Shown one piece after another: positions 34,298 to 44,133 of a DNA stretch of 64,000 bases. This DNA is from Codonopsis lanceolata. Its lineage: Eukaryota; Streptophyta; Magnoliopsida; Asterales; Campanulaceae. Location of the stretch: NCBI GenBank assembly GCA_013146195.2, contig CM028377.1, positions 8,408,239 through 8,472,238 on the forward strand, read 5' to 3'. The first letter of the stretch is position 1. Each line of letters starts with the position of its first letter. The position numbers were made by a program, and so were the translations under genes. The notes under the pieces were generated by a model, which did no database searches, was not told where the DNA came from, and saw nothing but the letters and a program-made list of their open reading frames with translations.

Positions 34298-36558
34298 TAT
34301 AAGCATATAAATAACAAAAATTAAAATCTTTTTGGAGGGTGACACTATTTATACTCCTCTATAAACCCACAAACTCAAGGAGACTCTTTCGAGTGACTCG
34401 ACTATGCAGATAAATACAAAAACGGATAAATACAAAAGCAGATAAAATTAAACTATAAATAAAACATAAAATCTTTTTGGTTTCAACCTCAAGTAATAAG
34501 TGTATAGCATGCAAAGTAGTCTCAGTTTGATGCTCACCACATATATGTAGGCTTAGTCATATAAAACCAACTGATCTTTTCTTAAAACTGCTACTACTTT
34601 TAATTTCTCCGTGTGTGTGTGCTCACCAGTCTTAGAGAATATCTTAACTAAAACAATTTTATTAAGCTAAACACCACATTCATATGAAAATCAAAGTTTA
34701 ATAGAAAATCATGCATTAAGAATTATGAGATCTACCATCCAAACCCAGTCAGTTACAGACAGAAAGGTTCCAAGGATTTCTAAGACTTATACATTCATCC
34801 CATGCACTTCTATGTATGACATACAATGCTCTCCTATCCCAATGACTTGTAATAGCTAAGATTATGCTAACATAGTGAGCTTTAGGGTGAATAGTAATGA
34901 ATATGAAGTGTGTGATCAATTTCATATTATTTACTTGACAGTTAAAATAGCACAAGCATTGGCAAGAAGATCATTAGGTCTTTTTTTTAGCTTGTAATGT
35001 AAGGCCAAGGTGATGGGGGCTTTGATGGAAAGGGAATGGAATTCAAAATGAGAGAGTAAGATTACCCCTTTATCCCTCATACTTCCAAGAAAAAGGAAGT
35101 TTTCCCTATTTAGGCTAGGACCTGCAAAGACCACAAGTGGAGGGGTGCTTTTTGTTACTTTTCACTTTTCTTCTTTCTCCCCCCCCCCCAAACTTGTTTT
35201 GGGCAATATATTCTTCTGAAAATATCACATCTTTCTTATCAGAAGAATTTTTCTAACATATTTTTCTCTTGAAAGCTATGCTTTCATTTGAATCTTTGTT
35301 GCACTCTTTTTCTTTCGTTTCATTTTTCGTCGATACATAATTTTTTTTTTCGACGACAGAAAGCAGAAGTCTTCCGAAAAATAGCCTAACTGAAAAGAAG
35401 TGGTCCTCCTAGAATCAATTTCCCACCCAATCCTACTCTCTCAAAGGGTAGGCTAAAAGTGTATAGGCTTTTAGGGTTAAGTTAATGTGGGTAATAGAAA
35501 CGATGGCGAATGGGGGTTTAAATAGTGTGCTTAGCACACTCCATTCTATTTCATTAGGCTCAACGGGGACACTAGGGATATATTTTAGTATAGGTCAGAG
35601 AATATTTAGGCTCTAACGATCCAAAGATGGCCTAAGACATTTCTTAATGTCAAATGCTCATGTAGTTTTTAAAGCAAGTAAGATAACACAAAATATCATA
35701 TCAACTATGGGAATTGGGGGTTGAATGTTTAGCATCACTGGATTTCACATAAGCATTCGCTAAGACAGATGGTAGGGACAATTGAGACTAACATGCAGAC
35801 ACGGTTCGAAAGTGTGCTTGAGATATATAAATGAGAAAAATCCAAGGGATCTAACTAACATGCAATTGACCCTAAGTCACAATTTAATGCAACAATTATG
35901 TTCGAATGGCTATGCATCATATTCTTGTGCATATCTAGTTGTAATGAAATAGGTGTTATAAACTTTATAAAACTATTCTAATCAATCTATAATTATGACC
36001 GGTGTGGGTGCATGAAGAATTTGGAGAAAAGTAAAAGTTTCACAAAATTAAGTAAATTCCAGAGGGATTACCGACTAGCTATGCGGATCATTGCACTAAT
36101 CTCCTCATTGACTACGACTAGCATTACCACACCTAAACTCGAGGATGAGAATTTTGAATTTTGAATTTTTTTTTATATATAAGAAAATTGGAGATGATGA
36201 CGATGACTCAATTGATGTTGGGTCCCCATAAGAGGAACCCACGAACAACCAATATGATTGTATTCTGGTCAAGGTAACACCTCCGAAAATAAGAAAAAAA
36301 ATAAAAACAGGAAAATAGGGTGAAGATTTAAATGGTCATCAAGTAAAGAAATTTTTCTTCACCCTAAAAACATAGCCCAACTCCATTCCTCATTAGGACC
36401 TGCTAAGACTTTAAGTTTAAAATCCCCCCCCCCCCAAACATAATTTCTATTTTGTCCTCAAAATAGAGGAACATATGAGAGGATTGATGGGGCAGGAAAA
36501 ATATCAAAAGGATATAGCGGGTCCACCTAAAGAAAGAGGATGGAACTTGGGCCTCGAC
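34298..36558 (-). other. Gypsy B 3' untranslated region
   Basis: About 2.3 kb without coding potential between the env-like ORF and the LINE B insertion. It aligns along its length with 51795-53542 of Gypsy A. Poly-purine tracts on the minus strand, AAACAAGTTTGGGGGGGGGG near 35181-35200 and a G-run near 36422-36435, look like extra polypurine tracts. The many small ORFs are chance. Confidence 0.7.
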
Positions 36559-37650
36559 TCAAGGTGAGTCGGGCGGAAATAACGAATGAGGATGTAACTC
36601 GGGGATCATGCCAGGAGGTAGCCCATAATAGGCGGAGACATTTTGTCCCACCGTGTTAAACCAACCAAACAACCGCTCTTGGTCAGCACGAATTTGTGCC
36701 AACTGTTGATTAGCCATTTGGTTTTCTAAGGCAACCTCTTCTAGCCTATTGGAGATCCCAACGAGTGGGTCCTCCTCCTCCTCTTCGGGTTCCTCCTCTT
36801 GAGGAACCCTCACTCTCGGCTGCTGGTGATGTTCAAACAAAATGGCCCTCGTAATGGACGGACCAACCTTCAGCCTCTCCGCGTGTTTGGACAGTCTCAC
36901 GCCTGCCCCCCTACACAACTCAGTAATCAAATGTGGGAATGCGAACCCCGCATTTGTCCTACCTCTAATAAGGGTCTTGATTTGGCCGTTAATCAAACCG
37001 CCGACATCAACAGACCCACCAGACATAATGGTGTAGGTCAAGATAGCCCTCTCCCAAGTCACTGTGTGTTGGTGACTGGAGGGCATGAGACGTCCGCAAA
37101 CAAATTTATACATGGGCTTGGCCGTGTCTTGGAGGAAGGACTCTCCCATGGTGTGTGGTCCAAAAGGTGGGTTACGGTTATAAGACCACACCACACCAGG
37201 GAGGGTGATGGTCGCATTGACCACCTCGATAGGGATAATGGGGGGTTGGAGGTGTGTGCTAAAGTCATCGGCACCAACCGCAAAGTTAGAGGTGCCGAAA
37301 TAGGTGTTAATGCTTTGGGGCGAAAAATCGACTAACGTGCCCCTAACACTAACCGTGTCTAATACACCTCCATCTATGCCAATGTTGCCATTGGCATAGA
37401 ATTCTCGGACAATGGGCACTACAGCTGCCCTTGGCGAAGAATCTATTAAATGCCCCCACCTACGAGCTATCAGATTGGGACGGAGGCCAAATTCTTCAGC
37501 CTTGAATCCCCTTTCGGGCACCAAAGACTTAGAGAGTTTGGCCCGCCTTCCCGATGCCTCGTAGGACAGAATCGTATGGTCAAAATTTTGTTCCTCCTCC
37601 TGAGTGAGGCCGGAAGACGAAGCACCGGTATTTCTACGCTTACGGAACAT
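36559..37650 (-). CDS. Gypsy B env-like ORF (putative plant transposon protein family), intact
   Basis: The only long intact ORF of the window, 363 codons, after pol in an Athila-type element. It starts MFRKRRNTGASSSGLTQEEE at 37650. Blocks: SKSLVPERGFKAEEFGLRPN, REFYANGNIGIDGGVLDTVS, INTYFGTSNFAVGADDFS, PGVVWSYNRNPPFGPHTMGE, MPSSHQHTVTWERAILTYTI and SVDVGGLINGQIKTLIRGRT. An acidic stretch (EEEPEEEEEDP) precedes a helical tail with LEEVALENQMANQQLAQIRA. I see no clear signal peptide or membrane segment, so the label env-like rests on position only. Gypsy A encodes the same protein in two pieces. Function unknown. Confidence 0.85.
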   Translation of the reverse strand: MFRKRRNTGASSSGLTQEEEQNFDHTILSYEASGRRAKLSKSLVPERGFKAEEFGLRPNLIARRWGHLIDSSPRAAVVPIVREFYANGNIGIDGGVLDTVSVRGTLVDFSPQSINTYFGTSNFAVGADDFSTHLQPPIIPIEVVNATITLPGVVWSYNRNPPFGPHTMGESFLQDTAKPMYKFVCGRLMPSSHQHTVTWERAILTYTIMSGGSVDVGGLINGQIKTLIRGRTNAGFAFPHLITELCRGAGVRLSKHAERLKVGPSITRAILFEHHQQPRVRVPQEEEPEEEEEDPLVGISNRLEEVALENQMANQQLAQIRADQERLFGWFNTVGQNVSAYYGLPPGMIPELHPHSLFPPDSP

Positions 37651-38458
37651 TTTGTTTGATTTTATAAAAAAATTAAAAACTAAAGTTTAAAAATTTAAGT
37701 TTAAAAATTAAAAATTTATTCGAAGCATGCAAAATTTTTATCTACGTTAAAAATTGTCTAGCACCCTAGCATGCAAATATTTTACGTGTAAAATATAAGA
37801 GGGTGATAGTGTTACTTGTTTGCAACCTAAATGGAGAGAGTGCAGCCGGAGTGTGAGCTCGATCGGCGTCGTTAATGGAGGATCTTCTTCTTCTTCTTCA
37901 AAAAGTTTTCAACCTTAATGGGGTGTAATGGTGGATGGATGGAGGTAGAGGATGAAGAATAGTGAAGGAGGAGAGAGATCCCCATGTCTGACATTACGAT
38001 GCACGAAGCCCGCATTTACTGGGGACCTTGCGGTCGCAAAGTCTCCACCACCTTGCGTCCGCATGGTGGGCGGAATTTTTCCTTCCTGTTTTTCTTTCTT
38101 CCTTTTCAACAGTTTGCAGTTTAGCCTTTCCGTTAACTTCCGTTATGTTTTGTATCTTTCCTGTATATAAAAACTTAACAAAAACTCTAAACTAAAAATT
38201 ATTAGTACCATATAAATACAACACTAAGATGTTTTTCTCCCCCAAACTTGAATTTTGGCATATTTAATTAAAAATTAAATGTCCAAAAATTAACTTTAAC
38301 GGAGAAAAACATATTTAAACTAACTATAAAAGTAAATAACATTCAAAATAGTGGGTTGCCTCCCACTTAGCGCCTTTGTTTAACGTCTTTGGCTCGACCA
38401 AACTGCAAGTCTAATCTTGGGGTGGTTCATTGTCAGCCAAACGAATTAAGTCGATTGT
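37651..38458 (-). promoter_or_regulatory. Gypsy B spacer between pol and env-like ORF
   Basis: No gene. It holds two of the palindromes (38025-38042 and 38050-38067) and a purine tract AAGTTTGGGGGAG (minus) near 38240. A likely 5' UTR intron donor, CAA/GTAACA on the minus strand, is near 37815, followed by the block GCATGCTAGGGTGCTAGA shared with Gypsy A. A possible acceptor is CTTTAG near 37683. Unlike Gypsy A no TATA box follows the palindromes directly. Confidence 0.4.
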
Positions 38459-39686
38459 TCATTCAACTGACATCGGCTCTAAATAAGGCTTGAGTCGGTG
38501 TCCATTCACTTTAAAAACTTCATTATTTTTAGGGTTTTGAATATCAACAGCTCCATGAGGATAAATTCGTACGATTCTAAAGGGACCAGACCATTTAGAT
38601 TTTAACTTTTCGGGGAATAAGCTTAATCTAGAATTAAAAAGTAATACTTTCATACCTGGATGAAACATTTTGTTGGCTAACCCCATGTCATGATATTTCT
38701 TGGTTTTTTCTTTATATGTCTTTGCATTCTTATACGAATTCAACATATGTTCATCTAACTCATTTAACTGAAATAATCTTTCCTCTCCAGCCAGGGTTAA
38801 ATCGAAATTCAATTCTTTAACAGCCCAATAGGCTTTATGTTCAATTTCAACTGGTAAATGGCAAGCTTTGCCATATACCATTCTATATGGACTCATTCCT
38901 ATGGGTGTCTTAAAAGCAAGTTCGGTATGCCCATAAAACATCCTTAAGTTTAGATTCCCAATCTTTGCGATTAGGTCTAACAGTCTCTTCTAATACTGCT
39001 TTTATTTGCCTATTGCTAACTTCTACTTGGCCGGATGTTTGAGGATGATAAGGTGTAGCTAGCTTGTGAGTTACACCATGCTTTCTAAGGACATTATTCA
39101 ACAACTTATTGGTAAAATGGGTTCCTTGGTCACTTATTATGGCCTTAGGTACTCCATATCTAGCAAACAAATCTTCTACAAACTTAACTACTGTTTTCCC
39201 ATCATTAGTCTTGGTTGCTACTGCTTCAATCCATTTAGAAACATAATCAACTGCTACTAGAATATATTCACAATTATTTGATACAGGAAAGGGACCCATA
39301 AAATCAATACCCCAAACGTCAAAATTTTCAACAACTAGATTAATATGCAAGGGCATCTCGTTTCTCTTTCCTATTCCACCTGTTCTTTGACACTTGTCAC
39401 ATGTTCTATAAAACAGTTCATAATCTCTAAAAAGCAAGATGCCAATATCTGCACTTGATTGCAAAATTTTCCTAGCAGTCTTGTTTCCACTAAAATGACC
39501 TCCACAAGAGTATCCATGGCAAAATTCCATAATACCTTGTTGGTCTTTTTCTGGAATACATCTTCTTATTAAAGAATCAGAACAAATTTTGTATAAATGA
39601 GGTGCTTCCCAAAAATAATTTTTAGTTTCCGCCAAAAAATTCTTCTTTTCATAATGATCAAAATCTGGATTAATGATATCAGACAA
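38459..39686 (-). pseudogene. Gypsy B integrase
   Basis: Carries the HHCC finger ([32 protein letters not shown]) and the catalytic core with all three acidic residues: [26 protein letters not shown] and [15 protein letters not shown] frameshift near 38930 separates the core from the C-terminal part, which reads [19 protein letters not shown] and [20 protein letters not shown], ending [13 protein letters not shown]. Otherwise well preserved. Confidence 0.92.
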
Positions 39687-40485
39687 ATAGTAGTTGACAA
39701 AATCAGCATACCAAGGGTCGAGAATCTTTAATGGCTAAAGTTGTTCATCGGAAAATTATCATTTATGGGAACAGGATCATCAAGAAATTGACGCTCAAGC
39801 AAGGGTGAAAATTCAATAGACAAATGGTCGCTACGACATTCTCGGTTCCCTTTTTATCTTTGATAGTAATGTCAAATTCTTGTAACAATAACATCCATCT
39901 AATTAATCTTGGTTTAGCATCTTTCTTACTTAATAGATATTTTAATGCAGAATGATCAGAAAAAATTATCACCTTTGATCCTAGAGATATGATCTAAATT
40001 TTTCTAAGCAGCATATACTACCTGCTAAAATTCCTTTTCGATAGAGTTGTATAATTCAATTGTGCATCATTTAGAGTGCTACTAGCATAATGGATCACAT
40101 GAGGCTTTCTATCTACCCTTGGTCCTAACACGGCTCCAATTGCGAAATCTGATGCATCACACATGATTTCAAAAGGAAGTGACCAATCACGATCGGATAA
40201 AATAGGGGCAGAAGTTAACTTTTCTTTTAATAAATTAAAAGCTTCTAAACATTCTTTATCAAAAATAAATTATGTATCTTTGGCTAGCAAATTACATAGA
40301 GGTTTACAGATTTTGGAAAAATCTTTTATAAATCTTCGATAAAAACCAACATGGCCAAGAAAACTTCTAACTCCTTTAACTGAAGTGGGAGGGGGTAGTT
40401 GTGAAATAACTTCGATTTTAGCTTTGTCAACTTCAATACCTTTATTTGAAACAACATGTCCTAAGACAATTCCATGTTTGACCAT
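39687..40485 (-). pseudogene. Gypsy B RT connection and RNase H, decayed
   Basis: The connection block is open at 40485-40270 ([20 protein letters not shown]). RNase H then decays through several frames; [19 protein letters not shown] at 39972 and the DASDFAIGA block near 40150 remain readable. Multiple stops and frameshifts lie between 40270 and 39690. Confidence 0.85.
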
Positions 40486-41525
40486 GAAGTGACTTTTCTC
40501 CCAACTTAAAGTTAAATTAGTTTCACAACATCTTTTCAGGACTGATGTAAGGTTTTCTAAACAATGATCAAAAGAATTTCCAAAAGCGAAAAATCATCCA
40601 TGAAAACTTCTACGCATCTTTCAACTAAATCTGAAAATATAGAAATCATGCATCTTTGAAAAGTAGCCGGTGCATTACACAATCCAAAAGGCATTCTCCT
40701 AAAAGCAAAAGTACCAAAGGGACATGTAAAAGTTGTTTTCTCTTGGTCTTCGGGTGCAACAGGGATCTGATTGTAACCAGAAAAACCATCAAGAAAGCAA
40801 TAATATTCATGACCGGCTAGTCTTTCAAGGATTTGATCAATAAATGGCAAAGGAAAGTGATCTTTCCTAGTTGCCGCATTAAGTTTTCTCAAATCAATAC
40901 ACATTCTATAACCAGTTATTGTTCTTGTAGGGACTAATTCATTTTTCTCATTTTTAACAACTGTAATTCCTGACTTTTTAGGAACTACTTGGACAGGACT
41001 AACCCATTTACTATCTGATATAGGGTAGATTATACCCGCATCTAAGAGCTTAAGAACTTCTTTTCTTACGGCTTCTTCCATGTGTGGGTTAAGTCTTCTT
41101 TGCCTTTCTCTTGAAGGCTTACTACCTTCTTCTAAATGTATTTTATGCATGCACATAGATGGACTAATTCCTTTTAAGTCAGCTAAGGACCATCCTAAAG
41201 CTTCTCTATGTGTCCAAAAAACTTTTAACAAACTTGCTTCTTGCTCTTCCGATAAGTTTTGCTATAATAACAGTAAAGTGTTACCTTCCCCTAAAAATGC
41301 ATATTTTAAATGGGGTGGTAATGGCTTTAATTCTTCAACTTTGGGAGAATTAATGGATGGCATAAATTCAGAATTTTCTACTTTAATAGTTTCTTTTATT
41401 TTAGCCTCCTTATTCTCATCTTTATTATCTTCTTTAATTTCTTCCTCGAAATTCTCTATCTCTATTTCTTCAAAGAGAGATTTCAGAATTTCTACTGCAT
41501 CATCTTTGATTTCATTACTTTCTTG
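40486..41525 (-). pseudogene. Gypsy B reverse transcriptase and upstream linker
   Basis: The RT is open from 41231 to 40557: WVSPVQVVPKKSGITVVKN, YRMCIDLRKLNAATRKDHFP, FLDGFSGYNQIPVAPEDQ, FRRMPFGLCNAPATFQRC and the catalytic FMDDFS, with a frameshift just after. Upstream (41525-41232) a lysine/glutamate-rich linker and KVEELKPLPPHLKYAFLGEG are readable, with stops at 41526 and near 41265. This is the segment that Gypsy A lacks because of CACTA-2. Confidence 0.9.
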
Positions 41526-42851
41526 CTATACTTTTTCAAACTTATCAGAATTACTTTCTGATTCTATTTCTTTACCTTCTTCATCTTTCTTTTTATTAGC
41601 TGCTAACTTTTCTCTCTCTTGTCTTTCTTCCTCTTCTATTTCTCTTTCAATTTCCTCAATGTCAATTTTTATGGGAGGGATAGGACTATCATCATAAACT
41701 ATGAATCTATCTCTCTCATATTCTTCCTCTTCTTCAAAAGTTTCGGTTGATAACTTTTCAATCTCATCTATTGAAAAACAGGCACTTATGTCACTAGGTC
41801 TATTCATAGCATCAAACACAGAGATTTCAACTGTTTCACCTAGGACTGACATTGTGAGTTTACCATTCTTCACATTAATCATTGTATTGGCAGTGGCCAT
41901 AAATGGTCTACCTAACAATATTGTAACTTCATTATTGGTGCAAATCTTCCTTTCCATCTCTAGAACCACAAAGTCAACAGGAATAATTAGTTTATCAACC
42001 TGAACTAGAATATCTTCCACTATACCCAAAGGATATTTAACTGAGCGATCAGCTAATTGTAATTGCATAGTAGTGGGTTTTAGTTCTCCTAACCCTAACT
42101 GTTTATAGACCGTGAAAGACATCAAATTAATACTTGCTCCTAAATCCAGCATTGCTTTCATCTTTTTAGAGCTTCCCAAGGATACTTGGATATTAAAGCT
42201 ACCAGGGTCTTTCAACTTAGGTGGTAATTTGGGTTGTAAAACAGAACTTACGTTTTCAGAAACAATAATCTTTTCATTGTTTTCAAACTTGTATTTCTTA
42301 GAGTGAAGATCTTTGAAAAACTTTGCATAAGCTGGAATATTTTTAATAACATTAAGCAAAGGAAGATTAACATTCACTTTGGATAACATATTATAAATTT
42401 CCGTAAATTGTTTGTCCATTCGGTTTTTCATAAGTCTTCTTGGAAACGGGATTGGAGGAACATAAGGTGGCGGAGCCACATAAGGTTCCTCTTCTTCCTT
42501 ATCTAACTCTTTTTCTTTTTCTTGTAAATTTTCATTATTTTGAACCTCTTTTTCTTGTTCTTTATTTGGAACTTCTACTTCTAATTCTATTTCTTGATTA
42601 CTAGATAGACTATTCTCTTTATTACCATCACTATCCTTTTCGATTTCTTTTTCAGAATTTTCTACTGTAGCAGGCACTTTAGAAGAAGGATCAGGATCAC
42701 TTACCTCTTCACCTATTACCTTACCGCTTCGGAAGACGGTGATTGAATTGGCTTGCTCAGTTTGACTAGGGAACTTCCCTTCTTCTCTTTTATCAACTTC
42801 TGAATTCGCAATATGTTTCTTTAGATTTTCAATCTCTTCAAGCATGTATTT
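41526..42851 (-). pseudogene. Gypsy B gag C-terminal region and aspartic protease
   Basis: One open frame from the LINE C junction to a stop at 41526. The first 150 codons are low-complexity and Glu/Lys/Asn-rich, followed by YVPPIPFPRRLMKNRMDKQF. The protease lies around NIQVSLGSSKKMKAMLDLG with the active-site box LDLGASINLM (DLGAS in place of D-S/T-G, as usual in Athila-type elements) and the second block LGRPFMATANTMINVKNG. It would cleave the Gag-Pol polyprotein. A highly acidic tail (FEEEEEYERDRF; EREIEEEERQERE) follows. The real upstream frame lies beyond LINE C at 48366. Confidence 0.88.
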
Positions 42852-43056
42852 ATAGGCATGAGACTTCACAAAATGTGAGGTCTCAAATTCGATCCTTTCC
42901 CATGCCCCCCTTAGGAGGAAAAAAAAATTTATAAAAAAAATTATTTCTTTTGCCGAGCTCAGTAACGGGGGCTTGTAACCAAGTGGGGCATTAAAGTGAT
43001 TGGATGTCTCCGGTGCTTGGCGAATTTCCCTACCTAAGTTGGAGCTGCGGACCCTA
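42852..43056 (+). other. Non-LINE 5' segment of LINE C, tRNA/SINE-like
   Basis: The segment starts with a hairpin, TGAGACTTCAC / loop AAAAT / GTGAGGTCTCA (42859-42885, 10 of 11 paired), followed by AATTCGATCC (42886-42895), which resembles a pol III B box, then an A-rich run near 42912-42945. The join to LINE sequence falls in GGTTCG at 43057, also a B-box word. LINE E has intact DUF4283 coding sequence at the matching position. A template jump from LINE RNA to a SINE or tRNA-like RNA during insertion is the simplest reading; the identity of the donor is not established. Confidence 0.45.
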
Positions 43057-44129
43057 GGTTCGTCTCCACCATCTGCCGTTATTGTTTTTCAACCCTTCAT
43101 TCCTGGAACGGATAGGGAATTCGCTCGGGCACTTTCTCAGGGTAGATGAGAAAACGTTGACACTAGCTCGTCCGATCTTTGCTAGGATGTGTATTGAAAT
43201 TGATGTCTCATTGCCTCTTCCGTCGCGGATTTGGATTGGTTCAAGCAAAGAGGACGGGTTCTGGCAGTCGCTGGAGTTTGAAGGCAATATCAGGTATTGC
43301 ACTGGGTGTGGCTTGCTAGGTCATACACAAATGCATTGCCGAAAAGGGCATTCTCGTGGATGGCAGAATGGGAAGGGACGGGAGTCTCAGCTTCCTGCAG
43401 AATATGGAGTCCATAATGTGCCGGCTGCTAAGTCTAAAGAGGCTGTTGGTAACTTAGGAAAGCAGCCTGGTATGGAGACATCTAAGGCGAGTCACGGTAA
43501 TGTAGCTAAACAAGGAGCTAAAGAAATATTTCCGCCCCACAAAGCAGTAGACGCTTCTAAGCGTTGGACTCCGGTAAAACATTCAAAGGGTGATGGAGCC
43601 TCGGTTTCGTTTGCAAAAAATTCGCAAGGCCAACCTGTGGATGTGGAGCATGTTGATATTATTCAGGAGGAAGTTAATGAGGATCCGCCTGTGGCCATTC
43701 CTACAGTTAGCAGTCCCGTTAACTTAACAAATTCTTTTGAATTGTTGGATGGTCTCGAGGATGATAATGGGAATCAAACCAGAAAGGAATCAACTAAGGT
43801 CAAGGTGTTGAACCTCCGCCAGATCAGTGTCTCGACGTAAACCCTATCATGACTCGGTTTATCTGGGGGATTTGTGGGATGGTGTTCTGCATGAAGTCCC
43901 ACGAAGATTCGGGAAGGCACATTCTACAAATGGCGATTATGGGGACAATCTTGTGGAGATTCATCGACCCTTCACAGATATTGATGTTGGCAAAATTTCT
44001 ATTCGCCAATCCTTTCCAGTTTATTGCACTCGGCTGAACGCAGAGGTGAAAAAATTTCGATATCTCAAAGAAAACGTGCGCGTTACTAGGGCTGCCAGGA
44101 AAGCCCAGAATTTCACCCCGTCGAATTAA
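43057..44129 (+). pseudogene. LINE C ORF1 (DUF4283 C-terminal part, zinc knuckle), frameshifted
   Basis: Reads the end of DUF4283 (RIGNSLGHFLRVDEKTLTLA, MCIEIDVSLPLPSRIWIG), an intact CCHC knuckle (YCTGCGLLGHTQMHCRKGH) and a hydrophilic C-terminal region. Relative to LINE E a short deletion near 43800-43825 shifts the frame; the last part resumes YHDSVYLGDLWDGVLHEVPR and ends VRVTRAARKAQNFTPSN. The N-terminal half of the domain is missing because of the chimeric 5' end. Confidence 0.88.
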
Positions 44130-44133
44130 TTTT

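Noticed and set aside
36559..37650. True viral-type envelope glycoprotein
   Set aside because: No signal peptide, no membrane segment and no cleavage or fusion motif is visible; the family is known only as a putative plant transposon protein.
42859..42900. A functional tRNA gene
   Set aside because: Only a hairpin and a B-box-like word are present; no acceptor stem, anticodon arm or A box can be placed.
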